From positions 2,658,288 to 2,696,391 of the forward strand of contig NZ_KK853997.1 of assembly GCF_000696185.1 (NCBI RefSeq): a stretch of DNA of 38,104 nt, given 5' to 3'. The notes beneath the pieces were generated by a model. That model made no database searches. It saw only the letters and a program-made list of their open reading frames with translations, and had not been told where the DNA came from. This DNA is from Kitasatospora cheerisanensis KCTC 2395 (GTDB lineage: Bacteria; Actinomycetota; Actinomycetes; Streptomycetales; Streptomycetaceae). The number at the start of each line of letters is the position of its first letter. Position 1 is the stretch's first letter. Shown here one piece after another: positions 1 through 9,239 of this stretch. Position numbers and translations under genes: made by a program.

Positions 1-294
1 GCGCGCGCGCGCGCGCGCGCGCGCGCGCGCGCGCGCGCGCGCGCGCGCGCGCGCGCGCGCGCGCGCGCGCGCGCGCGCGCGCGCGCGCGCGCGCGCGCGC
101 GCGCGCGCGCGCGCGCGCGCGCGCGCGCGCGCGCGCGCGCGCGCGCGCGCGCGCGCGCGCGCGCGCGCGCGCGCGCGCGCGCGCGCGCGCGCGCGCGCGC
201 GCGCGCGCGCGCGCGCGCGCGCGCGCGCGCGCGCGCGCGCGCGCGCGCGCGCGCGCGCGCGCGCGCGCGCGCGCGCGCGCGCGCGCGCGCGCGC
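1..294. repeat. (GC)n dinucleotide run at contig start
   Basis: An essentially uninterrupted GC dinucleotide repeat of nearly 300 bases. No ORF or motif lies inside it. A perfect run of this length at the very start of a sequence is typical of a sequencing or assembly artefact, not of an actinomycete chromosome end, whose telomeres are composed of varied palindromes. Confidence 0.9.
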
Positions 295-890
<596 letters not shown>

Positions 891-941
891 TCCGGGGTGG
901 GCCACCGGGGGTACTTCTCCCAAAGAGGTCATGGTGGTGCG

Positions 942-1304
942 TCAGTCCGAGCGCAGGGCCCGCACTTCGATGCGCGGGGCCCACTCGGGGTGGCGTTCGA
1001 TGAGCAGCCGGGCGTAGCGGCTGCGGAAGTCGTTGTTCAGCCGGAAGTCGTCTCCGCCGAGGGTGGCGCGGCCGTAGCTGTAGCGGACCAGTTCGAAGAG
1101 CATGCCGATGCTGATCTTCGAGAAGCGCGCTTCGATGCAGTCGGCGGCCAGCCGCTCCAGGTCGGCGAGCACCCACGGGTTGAGCTCGTGGAACTGCTCG
1201 AACCTCTCCTGGATCGTGGGCGGCCTCGGCGCTCTCGGGTCCGGGAGGACCAGCAGGCGGACGGCTTCCAGACCAGGCAGGTGGTCCTGGGTGGCGGTGG
1301 GCAC
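942..1304 (-). CDS. Phage/actinobacterial hypothetical protein, 120 aa
   Basis: I recognise the general type but not a function. The GTG start at 1304 follows a purine-rich Shine-Dalgarno (GAGAGGGAG). Longer in-frame starts exist upstream but lack a ribosome site. The C-terminal half (about residues 60-112) has the dense aromatic/Asn/Arg pattern (SIGMLFELVRY, then FRLNNDFRSRYARLL) that I have seen in small hypothetical proteins of actinobacteriophages. It sits at the far downstream end of the phage module, behind a separate promoter-like sequence at 1499-1526, so it may be expressed apart from the lysis genes. No signal peptide or membrane segment is visible. Function unknown. Confidence 0.7.
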   Translation of the reverse strand: MPTATQDHLPGLEAVRLLVLPDPRAPRPPTIQERFEQFHELNPWVLADLERLAADCIEARFSKISIGMLFELVRYSYGRATLGGDDFRLNNDFRSRYARLLIERHPEWAPRIEVRALRSD

Positions 1305-1498
1305 GGCTCCCTCTCCCCTCGACGTGATGGGGATACTACGAAGATTCCCCATACAAGTCGAGCCCAAAGAGAGACCCTCCGGCGAGGCGGGCCGCCGGTG
1401 AGGCGGCCGACTCAGGGCCAGAGGGTGGCGGGCGGATGGGCATTGAGCACTCCACAGATCACGGGCCGAGCGCCTCCCGCTCAACCTCATGTATGTAT

Positions 1499-1526
1499 TT
1501 TATACTCACAAGCCCGGGTGGGTCAA
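1499..1526 (-). promoter_or_regulatory. Candidate sigma-70-like promoter
   Basis: On the minus strand TTGACC (1526-1521) and TATAAA (1504-1499) are separated by 16 bases, close to the vegetative consensus and unusually AT-rich for this window. It would drive the 120-aa gene starting at 1304, leaving a leader of about 185 bases. The -35 box overlaps the stop codon of the upstream gene. Confidence 0.45.
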
Positions 1527-2110
1527 CTCTTCTTCGGCCCCTTCGACAGGACCCTGGACCCGGGCCCGTCGTACGTGCCGGCCCGCAGCGCCTCCACGAC
1601 CTTCTCGTCCGCGGCCACCGGGTTTGTCCGCGCGACGGCCCGCATCTGCTCGATGCCGACGAGGGCATTGTCGAGCAACCACAGCGGCGACCCGCCGCCC
1701 ATCCGCCAGTCCGGCGCCGTGAACGTCCCCGCCTCGATGGCATGGTCCAGGCTCGGCAGCCAACTGGTCGCCTCCTGGCCGACCATGGCGACGATCTCCT
1801 GCTTGCCGACGATCGCCGGCAGGTCGCTGCGGTGGACGGTCAGCGCCGACACCACAGTCCGGCCGGGACTCTGCTGCTCGATCAGCTCCTCAACGACGGA
1901 CATGTCCGGCTCCTTCGGCCGAGGGAACTGTTCGCCGAGCTGCACCGCGAACTGGAGGGTCCAGTACGGCTTCCCACTGAGGACCTTCGCGTCGTCGTAC
2001 GTGAGAGACCCGCGCTGGATCCACTGCGAGACGTTGCGCGGCGCTCCGCCGTAGATCGCGGCGAGCTCGTGCCCGCCGACGATCACGGGCTTCTTGCTGC
2101 TGCCGCTCAT
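1523..2110 (-). CDS. Phage-associated protein with two tandem HTH-like repeats, 195 aa
   Basis: The ATG at 2110 has a well-placed AGGAG ribosome site. The protein contains two related units, about residues 9-60 (IVGGHELAAIYG, then WIQRGSLTYDDAKVLSGKPYW) and 99-155 (IVGKQEIVAMVG, then a matching DW...SPLWLLDNAL). Each resembles a small helix-turn-helix fold of the kind that chooses a recognition helix by 'locus plus substrate' in excisionase or MerR-like proteins. This suggests internal duplication and DNA binding. The gene lies after the lysis cassette and a hairpin terminator, so it is probably transcribed independently. The tail is Lys-rich. A function in regulation or packaging is inference only. 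Confidence 0.7.
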   Translation of the reverse strand: MSGSSKKPVIVGGHELAAIYGGAPRNVSQWIQRGSLTYDDAKVLSGKPYWTLQFAVQLGEQFPRPKEPDMSVVEELIEQQSPGRTVVSALTVHRSDLPAIVGKQEIVAMVGQEATSWLPSLDHAIEAGTFTAPDWRMGGGSPLWLLDNALVGIEQMRAVARTNPVAADEKVVEALRAGTYDGPGSRVLSKGPKKS

Positions 2111-2211
2111 GTTCACTCCTGCCGTCGCCCACAAATGAGTATTAAGTGTAGACGCGGCAGCGACTTCGGGACCCGCCGCGGGGCGGTGGTACGGTGATAA
2201 TCCAAGAGGTC

Positions 2212-2241
2212 GGGCCCCCATTCCACGCGGAACGGGGGCCC
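2212..2241 (-). terminator. Hairpin after the lysis cassette
   Basis: GGGCCCCC and GGGGGCCC form an 8-bp perfect outer stem, continued by an inner TTCC/GGAA stem around a 4-base loop, with one mismatch. There is no strong U tract, as is common in high-GC actinomycetes. It lies between the holin stop and the next gene start. Confidence 0.6.
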
Positions 2242-2299
2242 AACTTGTTCATCTGGACTTCACGGTCTCGATGTCAACGGCACCGGGAGGGGCGGAAGT

Positions 2300-2548
2300 T
2301 CAGCCGCGCACCGCGGGCTTCTCCGGGTAGGCGGGCGGCTTCGCGTAACCAAGCAGCCAGCCCCACCGGGGGGAGACGAAGTGCTCCGCCGCACGGAACA
2401 GCGCGTAGTACCCGAAGCCGACTGTCGGCGCGAGCACGCCGTCCAGGGCGCCGGGGTCGATGTTCAGGCCGAAGCGTGCGGCGACGGCGACGAGCCAGCC
2501 GACCAGGGCGGGCACGCCAGTGCGCAGCAGCGACACGTACAGGTTCAC
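2300..2548 (-). CDS. Putative phage holin, 82 aa
   Basis: The GTG at 2548 follows GAGGAG with good spacing. This short protein has a hydrophobic segment at about residues 12-30 (VPALVGWLVAVAARFG) and a second, weaker one near residues 40-58, then a charged C-terminus rich in Pro and Lys. It lies directly downstream of the endolysin, the usual place for a holin in siphoviruses, where it would form membrane lesions that release the amidase. Assignment rests on size, hydrophobicity and position; it could be another small membrane protein. Confidence 0.65.
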   Translation of the reverse strand: MNLYVSLLRTGVPALVGWLVAVAARFGLNIDPGALDGVLAPTVGFGYYALFRAAEHFVSPRWGWLLGYAKPPAYPEKPAVRG

Positions 2549-2662
2549 GGAACTCCTCACGGAGGTAGGGGTGTTGATCGTCGGAAGCGGGCCGCCCAGG
2601 GCTGTGGCTCACCTGCGGGCGGCCCGCAGTGCTTCGGGCCTCGGGAACGGGTGCCCGCCTGC

Positions 2663-3456
2663 TCAGGTGATGGGGGCGGTCCAGGCCGCGGCCCACGTCG
2701 CCGGGCCGACGACGCCGTCCACCTGCAACTTCTTCTCGCTCTGGAAAGCGCGAGCCACCTTCTCGGACTGCGGCCCGAACTGGCCGTCGACGCTGATCGC
2801 CCAGCCGCGCTGGGCCATCCGCTGCTGCCAGGTCCGCACGTCCGATCCCTCGGTGTAGTTGCGCAGGTACCGGCCGGGCCAGGCCGGGGCCCCGCTCGTG
2901 GCCGGGGCGGCGTCGCCGGCGCCGGGGCGGGCAAGCTGCCGCCGGGGCGCGGCGCGCCGGACTGCACCCACCGGTACAGCGGCTCACCGGGGCACGACGT
3001 GGCGTACCCGTCCCGGTGGCCCTTGATCTCGCTGCCCGCGCCGCCGGCGGAGCGCAGCCACTCGATGGCGTCGCGCAGGCCGTTCAGCTGGGCGGTGGTC
3101 GGCTCGGTCAGGCCCTCGTCGCCGACCATCGCGCACACCGAGTAGTGCGCGCTGTTGAGGTTCGGCCCGTTGGCCGCCTGCAAGTGGCCCGGCCCGCGGC
3201 CTTCGAACACCGCGCCGTGCGGACACACGACCGCGCTGTACGCGAGGTCGATGTACTTCTCCTTCTCGTTGGCCTGGTGCGACGCCTGGAGGTCGCGCAT
3301 CCGGGCGGCGCACCGGCTGTGCTGGTCGGGGGCCGCGAGGCTGGAAGGCACGGCCGTGCCCTCGTAGTGGATCTTGACTCCCCGGGTGCCGGAGATCGGG
3401 GTGAACGGGGACTTCGGGGGGCGGGCGCCCCACTGGTCCCGGGTGATGAGCTGCAA
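2663..3456 (-). pseudogene. Endolysin: N-acetylmuramoyl-L-alanine amidase with PG-binding domain, frame broken
   Basis: The N-terminal part is an amidase_2/PGRP-type zinc amidase that cleaves the MurNAc-L-Ala bond. It starts ITRDQWGARPP, with putative zinc ligands in KIHYEG and in GHRDGYATSCPG. The C-terminal part is a peptidoglycan-binding_1 domain (about 2665-2880; RTWQQRMAQRGW, DGQFGPQSEKVARAF, VDGVVGPATW). The two halves are in different reading frames. The switch must lie in the Pro/Gly/Ala-rich linker coded at about 2880-2960, full of short G and C runs. A single-base sequencing indel is more likely than real loss. The start is uncertain: TTG at 3456 is the only in-frame candidate after the upstream gene, with GGGGGAG about 15 bases away. 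The cassette order amidase then holin is conventional. Confidence 0.8.
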
Positions 3457-3515
3457 GAGGCGTGCGCACTTCTCCCCCGCGCCTGCCTGTGGTGACGGTT
3501 CGCCAGCTACCGGAC

Positions 3516-3872
3516 CTACGGGTTGCCGCCATTCGAGAGCAGCCACAGCTGCAACGCGGCGACGACCAGCGGCGCCAGGAACGCTCCGATCAGCCACCGC
3601 CTGGCGGTGATCGTGGCGGCCTCCGCCGCTTCGCGGGCCCGCACCTCGGAGGTGAGATCCCGTTCGAGGACGGCGAGTCGCTGCTCGACCAGCCGCTGGT
3701 CCGCGGCGTAGACGTCCTTGGTGACCGCCTGCTCGATCCGGCCGGCCAGGACCTGGAGATCGGCCCGGAGGGACTCCCGAAGACCAGCGATCCCGTCCCG
3801 CTGGTCCTCGCGGAGTTGCTGGAGGGCGCGCTGCAGTTCCCACAGGGTGGGTTCAGGCGACGGAACGCTCAC
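3516..3872 (-). CDS. Coiled-coil protein with C-terminal membrane anchor, 118 aa
   Basis: A GTG start at 3872 follows GGAG. Residues about 8-85 are predicted helix with heptad-like Leu/Arg/Glu spacing (LWELQRALQQLREDQ ... RLVEQRLAVLERDL), followed by one membrane segment (about 93-113, WLIGAFLAPLVVAALQLWLL) and a short polar tail. Similar coiled-coil plus C-tail-anchor proteins sit between tail and lysis genes in many actinobacteriophages and may help lysis or act as a holin partner; this role is inferred from position. No enzymatic motif is visible. Confidence 0.75.
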   Translation of the reverse strand: MSVPSPEPTLWELQRALQQLREDQRDGIAGLRESLRADLQVLAGRIEQAVTKDVYAADQRLVEQRLAVLERDLTSEVRAREAAEAATITARRWLIGAFLAPLVVAALQLWLLSNGGNP

Positions 3873-3977
3873 GACAGCTCCGAACAGGCGTTCCCCGCGC
3901 CGGGTCCATCGTAACGGGCTGTCACCTCAGGCACCGAACTGCCGATCCGCCGGGCAGGGCACCGGTCCTGTCGGCAT

Positions 3978-4313
3978 TCAGCCGCTCCAGCCGCACAGCG
4001 GATTCCAGAGGCGACGGACAGCGTCCATGATCAGGTCGTCTCCGATGGCGGCCTGCACGTCCGGGCCGGTGGCGGTGCTGGCCGCAGCCCGGACCGCGGG
4101 GTCGCCGGCGGCCGCCGGTCCGTATCCGGGGTCGCCGCCGATCTGGGGGCCGAGGGAGCGGACGGCGAGTTGGATCCGCATGGGGTGACCGGGGGTTGTC
4201 GGGTCTTCGCCGAGGACATCGCGGGCGACACGGCGGACGGCGGCCTGCACGCGGGCGGCGAAGGCGGCGTCTTCACCGAGCTGGTGCTCAGCGAGAAGCG
4301 GAAAGTCGGTCAC
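3978..4313 (-). CDS. Phage hypothetical protein, 111 aa
   Basis: The GTG start at 4313 follows AGG-containing leader sequence 21 bases after the end of the tail-tip gene. The sequence has an Ala/Arg-rich helical first half (FAARVQAAVRRVARDVLGED) and a Gly/Pro-rich middle, ending in LWNPLCGWSG. Phage proteins of this form are common next to tail genes, often as small virion or assembly proteins, but I cannot name the family. No signal peptide or membrane segment. Confidence 0.6.
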   Translation of the reverse strand: MTDFPLLAEHQLGEDAAFAARVQAAVRRVARDVLGEDPTTPGHPMRIQLAVRSLGPQIGGDPGYGPAAAGDPAVRAAASTATGPDVQAAIGDDLIMDAVRRLWNPLCGWSG

Positions 4314-4334
4314 GGAACTGCCTTTCTGGGTGGC

Positions 4335-7109
4335 CTACTTGGTGTAGGTGAGGCGCAGTTGCGGGGGGTTGGCCATGCCAACTCCGTTGAACCGGCCGTA
4401 CGCCTTCAAATCGTTGGTGTTGGGGTCGAGGGCGATGCCGCGGCAGTTCCTGTTGAAGATGGTGCTGATGTCGACCCAGCGGCCCTGGTTGGGCGGCCAG
4501 TCCCATTGCCACAGGGTTTCGCCGTCGGCGGAGAACGACCCGGGGCGGCTGGTCCAGCCGTGGACGCGGAGCGCCGCGTTGCCGCCGGTGTTGTAGTACC
4601 AGTGCGTCGGGTACAGGTAGACCTCAGCCTTGCTGAGTGTCGCACCGTTGAGGTCGTTGCCGATCGCGTTGCTGTCGAAGCCCACGAGGGCGGCTTCGAT
4701 ACCCCAGCCGGCGTCCGGGTAGTTCCCTTGCAGCATCTCGTTGCCGTAGTAGCTGTTGTAGGCGCTGCGGGTCTTGTAGGTGCCGGACCAGGTGGCCTGG
4801 TAGGTGGTGGTGTAGGTGATGAGCGGTGGCGGGGCGCTCGCGCCGCCGGTGTTCCACACCCCCGTCGCGGGCTTCTCGGCACCGATGTCCTCCACGACGG
4901 CGATGGTGGGCTGGCCGGCGTCGTGGTGCAGGACGGCTCCGGCGGGCGCGCCGACCTGCGCCATGGTGAACAGCAGCCGGTTCAGACCCGCGACGAGCCC
5001 CCGTCCGACGGCGGCGGAGGCCCGCACAGGCACCTGGAAGCCGTGCCACGCGGGGCTGGCAGCAGGGCTGGAGTGGGAGCGCAGTAGTGGGGAGGACACC
5101 AACGGCGCGCTCGGTCCGCCGTTGCGGATCGCGGTGGTGACGCTTCCACCGGTCGCAGACGACACCACCATCGCGTCCCAGGTGATGCGGTAGTGCCGGC
5201 CGGTCTCGGCGACGAACGGCAGCTCGTACACGCCGATCTCAACGCCGCTGCTGGTGGAGACATCCCTCGCTCCGGATGCCCAGGCGACGACGCCGCGGGG
5301 GCGCCGGTCGAGTATGCGGTCCAGGCCCTCGCCGGCCACGCTCAGCCCGGCGACGGCGAGCTGCTGGAAACCCGCGTCACCGCGCTCGCTGATTGAGGCG
5401 ACCCGGGTAGTGCCGTCGCTGATGGACAGATAGGTCGGCTGCCCGGTGACGAGGCTGATGGCTTCCTGCCCGTCACCGTCGAACAGCCGCAATCCCTCCG
5501 GGCTGAGTTCGGCGCGCTGTGCCGTGCCCGGTGTGGACAGGATGGGCCGCAGCTCGGCGTTGTCGTAGGACACGGCGCCGGCGAGGGCCTGGTACGCCTG
5601 GACCCACACGGTGGCCCGGACGGCCTGGGCAGGGGCGGTGCACTTGCGGGTGTAGCGGGTCCACGGCGAGGACGGTCCGACGGTGGCGGTCGGGCCCTCG
5701 TAGCCGAGGACGGTGCCCTTCGCGTCCTCCCATCGGCAGTACATCTTGGCCTGCTGTCCGGCGGGCCAGGCGGCGTCGGTCTTCATGTCGACGGCCATCC
5801 ACAGCCGCTCGCCGGGCACCACGGGGACGGTGGTGAGCTGCTTCGAGAAGGATGTCGGCGTGGTGGTCCCGGGCGGCACGGTCAGGGTCAGTGCCCAACC
5901 GGACTGGTTGCCGGGCCAAGTGCGGTCCCAGCCGCCGCCGACCAGCGCGGCTGCCTGCTGGCCTTCGAAGCTCGGGTCGGGGATCAGGTTGTTGCCGGTG
6001 CCGGTGCTCAGCTGTGTCGGGCCGACCGCGCCGACCGCGAGCTTGCTGGCACCCACCGCACCGTCGGCGATCGTCGTCGCTCCGGCGACCGGCCTCACCT
6101 CGGCGCTGTCCCACCACGCCCGGCCCGCAGTGACGTCGTTGGCGGCGACGCGGGCGACGGCCGTCACCGTCCCGGCGGGCGCGGTGACGGTGGCGGTCAG
6201 ACGCTTCCACGCGCCCACGGCCGGGGTGCTGGTACCCGCGTAGCCGTAGCCGACCGCCGTCCCGTCGGAGCCCAGCCACTCCAGGTACAGCTGCACGAAC
6301 TTGCCCGCGAAGTCGGGCGACACCTGGTGGTCGACGCCGAGGTAGAAGCGGTCGCCGGGCTGCGCGGGAAAGCGGGTGAGTTCCAGGCCGCGGTTCCCGG
6401 GCGCACCGTTGACCGTGCAGTCGGCGGACAGCGACGTGCCCCCGGCGGGGCTGGAGCTGACAGCGTCCAGGGTGAACGTGCTCGGGAGCCGGTCGCGGTA
6501 GAAGCCGGCCTCGAACCCGGGGTCGGGGAGCAGGTTCGCGCCGGTGCCGACGGCGAGCCGGTCAGCGGTGACCGCGCCCGCCTGAAGGTCGCCGGTGCCA
6601 GCCGGGCGGGGAGTGCCGGCGACCGGAGCGGTGGCGGGCCCGGCAACGCCGGCAAGGGTGCGGGCCCGCAGCCGCACCCAGTGCTGCCGGTAGGGAAGCC
6701 GGAGCGCGACGGTGCCGCCCTGCGGCGTCTCGATTGTCGTGGCGAGCGTGTCCGGACCCGGCTCGAAATCAGGCCCGGTGCCGCTGGCGTGGACTTCGAG
6801 GCGCGACCAGTCGAGCGGGCACACTGCGCTGTCTGCCCAGCCACCGTCCCAGGTGACCGCGAGCGCGCCGAGCGCGGCCACGACCGTAGGCGGCGACGGG
6901 CACGGCGGGACGGGCCCGTTGGTGACGGTGACCGCAGTGGTGCCGTCCGGCTGCTGCCCGACGATCGCGCGCAGCCGCCCGTCCGCGGTGACGGTCAGCG
7001 CGCCGTCGTCCACGGAGGAGTAGGCGAGCTGCGAGGCACGGGACAACTCCGGCAAGGCTCGTTCCAACGCGGCGATGCGACGGGCGAGTTCGTCAAGAGC
7101 GTTCGGCAC
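4335..7109 (-). CDS. Large tail-tip / receptor-binding minor tail protein, 924 aa
   Basis: I chose GTG 7109 because GGAG lies seven bases upstream; a TTG at 7115 overlapping the previous stop is possible. The N-terminus is a short coiled coil (ALDELARRIAALERALPEL), followed by a fibronectin-III-like domain (about residues 75-165) and two repeated jelly-roll/carbohydrate-binding-like modules, each opened by an NLLPDPGFE / NLIPDPSFE sequence near residues 190 and 375 and ending in VRPVAGA / LRPILST. The C-terminal third is Tyr/Asn/Trp-rich, as expected of a host-recognition domain. It is the last and largest gene of the tail-tip set and would sit at the distal tail, binding cell-wall glycans. 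The binding target cannot be read from sequence. Confidence 0.75.
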   Translation of the reverse strand: MPNALDELARRIAALERALPELSRASQLAYSSVDDGALTVTADGRLRAIVGQQPDGTTAVTVTNGPVPPCPSPPTVVAALGALAVTWDGGWADSAVCPLDWSRLEVHASGTGPDFEPGPDTLATTIETPQGGTVALRLPYRQHWVRLRARTLAGVAGPATAPVAGTPRPAGTGDLQAGAVTADRLAVGTGANLLPDPGFEAGFYRDRLPSTFTLDAVSSSPAGGTSLSADCTVNGAPGNRGLELTRFPAQPGDRFYLGVDHQVSPDFAGKFVQLYLEWLGSDGTAVGYGYAGTSTPAVGAWKRLTATVTAPAGTVTAVARVAANDVTAGRAWWDSAEVRPVAGATTIADGAVGASKLAVGAVGPTQLSTGTGNNLIPDPSFEGQQAAALVGGGWDRTWPGNQSGWALTLTVPPGTTTPTSFSKQLTTVPVVPGERLWMAVDMKTDAAWPAGQQAKMYCRWEDAKGTVLGYEGPTATVGPSSPWTRYTRKCTAPAQAVRATVWVQAYQALAGAVSYDNAELRPILSTPGTAQRAELSPEGLRLFDGDGQEAISLVTGQPTYLSISDGTTRVASISERGDAGFQQLAVAGLSVAGEGLDRILDRRPRGVVAWASGARDVSTSSGVEIGVYELPFVAETGRHYRITWDAMVVSSATGGSVTTAIRNGGPSAPLVSSPLLRSHSSPAASPAWHGFQVPVRASAAVGRGLVAGLNRLLFTMAQVGAPAGAVLHHDAGQPTIAVVEDIGAEKPATGVWNTGGASAPPPLITYTTTYQATWSGTYKTRSAYNSYYGNEMLQGNYPDAGWGIEAALVGFDSNAIGNDLNGATLSKAEVYLYPTHWYYNTGGNAALRVHGWTSRPGSFSADGETLWQWDWPPNQGRWVDISTIFNRNCRGIALDPNTNDLKAYGRFNGVGMANPPQLRLTYTK

Positions 7110-7111
7110 GG

Positions 7112-8206
7112 TCAAGCTCCGGTCGTGTAGGCGCGGGCGAGGCGAAGGGTTGCGGTCTCAGGCTGCTCGCCTTCCGGCGGGTGCAGGGTCCAGCCAGTGA
7201 TGCGGGCCCAGCCCTCGTAGTCCGCCCACTGGTCATGGATGGACAGCCACACGTCGTCCCCGACCTGCCACGAGCCGATCGGCGCGGCCGGGTGGTCGTA
7301 GACAGTGATCTCCTCCACCAGGGCAGGCTGCTGACGGCGGGCCCGCTCCGTGCGGGCGAGGGCGGAGAGCGTCGGGAAGTGACCCACGGACGGCCGGTCG
7401 AGAACGTGCTCCAGACGCAGCCGACCGTTGCGCACCGCGTCCACAGCACGGATCTTCGTCATCCCGCTGCCGGCGCCGAGGGCGATGACGACCTGCGCGT
7501 ACTCGTCGGCGCTGCTGACGATCTTCGGCTTCTCGGCGACGTTGATCCCGGTGGCGATCCACAAGTCCTCGCGGCGGGTGCCGAGTCGGGGCCACGTCAC
7601 GGCGATGGTGCGGGTCGGCTGCTCCCCTTCCCAGGCGACGGTCTCCGTCCACTCCGGGCCGTTGTCGATCGTCGTGGCGTCGCGGATCACGCTCGACAGC
7701 TGGGTGCCCTCCCACGACTTGATGGTGTAGGGCTGCTCGGCGGTGCCCAGGCGGGCGGGGCAACCGCCGGACAGCACCTTGACGCGCACGCCGAGGTCGC
7801 CGTCCGGTTGTTCCTGGAGGTACGCCCACGTGTCGGCGATGACCCGGCACGGGTCGGTCCCCGTGTACGGGCCGCGCCCGCCGAGGTTGTCGTGCAGGGC
7901 GTACCGCCGGGTCGGGTACGAGCCGAACCCGCTCGCTTCGATGGGGAGTTCGTCGTCCTGGGGCTCGGCGGACCAGATCAGGCCGCCCCACATCAGCTTC
8001 CGGTTGCGTTCGGCCCACAGCAGCACCGATCCGGCGTCTGCCTGGGCGGGCGCGAGGTGTGCGAACCGCGGGGCGAGGGTGCCGCTCATCCGCCCCGGGC
8101 CGTTGAGCTCCGGGCCGAACGAGACGCCGGCCAGCGGCAGGTCGTGAGCCAGGATCTCGCCGGTGAGCGCGTGCGTGGTGAAGTACCGGTATACCGCCGC
8201 CCCCAT
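7112..8206 (-). CDS. Tail-tip protein, Siphovirus Gp37-like family, 364 aa
   Basis: ATG 8206 overlaps the previous stop as TGATG. The protein begins with a compact beta-rich segment (YRYFTTHALTGEILAHDLPLAGVSF) and contains HLAPAQADAGSVLLWAERNRKLMWGGLIW, a pattern typical of the 'ReqiPepy6 Gp37-like' minor tail proteins of actinobacterial siphoviruses. Those proteins lie between distal tail protein and receptor-binding protein and are thought to form part of the tail tip. Order and overlaps here agree. The C-terminal region (VGDDVWLSIHDQW ... ARITGWTLHPPEG) is also beta-rich. Family name from memory, not verified by search. Confidence 0.7.
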   Translation of the reverse strand: MGAAVYRYFTTHALTGEILAHDLPLAGVSFGPELNGPGRMSGTLAPRFAHLAPAQADAGSVLLWAERNRKLMWGGLIWSAEPQDDELPIEASGFGSYPTRRYALHDNLGGRGPYTGTDPCRVIADTWAYLQEQPDGDLGVRVKVLSGGCPARLGTAEQPYTIKSWEGTQLSSVIRDATTIDNGPEWTETVAWEGEQPTRTIAVTWPRLGTRREDLWIATGINVAEKPKIVSSADEYAQVVIALGAGSGMTKIRAVDAVRNGRLRLEHVLDRPSVGHFPTLSALARTERARRQQPALVEEITVYDHPAAPIGSWQVGDDVWLSIHDQWADYEGWARITGWTLHPPEGEQPETATLRLARAYTTGA

Positions 8207-9138
8207 CAGTAGGCGCTTTCCATGAACTCGACATCGAAGGTGATCGCCGTGCTCCGGTCCACATCGGCGTTGCCGTTGGCGTTGTTGTACCGCCCCGCCT
8301 GCAAGCGCAATTCCTGCCTCTTGCCTCGGAAACTCGGGTCCAGGTAGGGGCTGTCGGCCACCATCACCGTAGTCCTCGACGCGAACGTGCTGGTGTCCAT
8401 GTCGACTTGGTACTCGTTGCTGAGCCAGCCGTCGCTCCACTTGAGTCGCACACCGAAAAACGTTTCGCCGTAGACCCGAACGCCAGTGAACGTGGCGACA
8501 ACGTTGGCCCTGGTCGCCCAAGTCGGCACGTCGGTGTAGACCCGGGCGTCCGGCGGCCAGTTCGTCTGCCACACACCGGAGGCTGGCGGCAACACCGAGG
8601 ACGGAAACCCGATGATCTGCTGCAAGGACCGCTCGCGGCGCGGGTTGGCGACCTTCCGTAGGTCGGTGATCATCGCGGCCGTGACGGTGGCGCAGTTCGG
8701 CGGCAGGGTGATTCGGGCGAGCGGGATGGCGGTCATGCCGGAGGGCGGCGCGGTCGCGGTAGCCGAGACGCCGGGGATGACATGGAAGTACCCGATGTCG
8801 TCGCGGGCCGGGTCCCGGTTTCCCTCGAACTCCGGGTCCTCGACCCTCAGACACACGAGGTCGGTCCGGCCGACGCCGCCGGTCGGGGCGATCGCCACGA
8901 CCTGGTCGCCCGAGTTGTATTGCGTGTAGGAGCCCTGTCCCCAGGTCGCGCCGGCGATGACGGCCGAGCCGTTGCCGACGCGGACTCCCGGGCCGGGGGT
9001 GGTCGTCGGGGAGACCCGGAGGTCGCCGCCTTCGGTGATGCCCTGGGATCCGTGGGATAGATCCCGGATCATCATGCGCATGCTGCGGGCAGGGTGAGTA
9101 CCGCCGGTGACCATCAGCGGCGGCTGGATGAGCGTCAT
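8206..9138 (-). CDS. Minor tail / baseplate protein, 310 aa
   Basis: ATG 9138 follows GAGGAA. The N-terminal 150 residues (RMMIRDLSHGSQGITEGGDLRV ... GNGSAVIAG ... YNSGDQVVAIAPT) look like the tail-tip connecting domain found in many Streptomyces phage minor tail proteins. The C-terminal 130 residues are a beta-rich, Trp/Asn-rich module, possibly a carbohydrate-binding or trimerisation domain. It lies between the distal tail protein and the Gp37-like protein and is translationally coupled to the latter. Structural role inferred from context; no catalytic motif seen. Confidence 0.65.
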   Translation of the reverse strand: MTLIQPPLMVTGGTHPARSMRMMIRDLSHGSQGITEGGDLRVSPTTTPGPGVRVGNGSAVIAGATWGQGSYTQYNSGDQVVAIAPTGGVGRTDLVCLRVEDPEFEGNRDPARDDIGYFHVIPGVSATATAPPSGMTAIPLARITLPPNCATVTAAMITDLRKVANPRRERSLQQIIGFPSSVLPPASGVWQTNWPPDARVYTDVPTWATRANVVATFTGVRVYGETFFGVRLKWSDGWLSNEYQVDMDTSTFASRTTVMVADSPYLDPSFRGKRQELRLQAGRYNNANGNADVDRSTAITFDVEFMESAY

Positions 9139-9204
9139 GGTGCGCGTTCCTCGTGTGGGTGCGGGGGGACGGGCTTGCACCAGGTCAGGGCGGACGGGTG
9201 GGGT

Positions 9205-9237
9205 CCGGGCCGCCCCGCTGACCTCGGTGCGGCCCGG
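9205..9237 (-). terminator. GC hairpin just after the distal tail gene
   Basis: CCGGGCCGC and GCGGCCCGG form a perfect 9-bp stem with a 15-base loop, beginning three bases after the distal tail protein stop codon on the minus strand. It may attenuate transcription between the distal tail and downstream tip genes. Confidence 0.5.
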
Positions 9238-9239
9238 GG

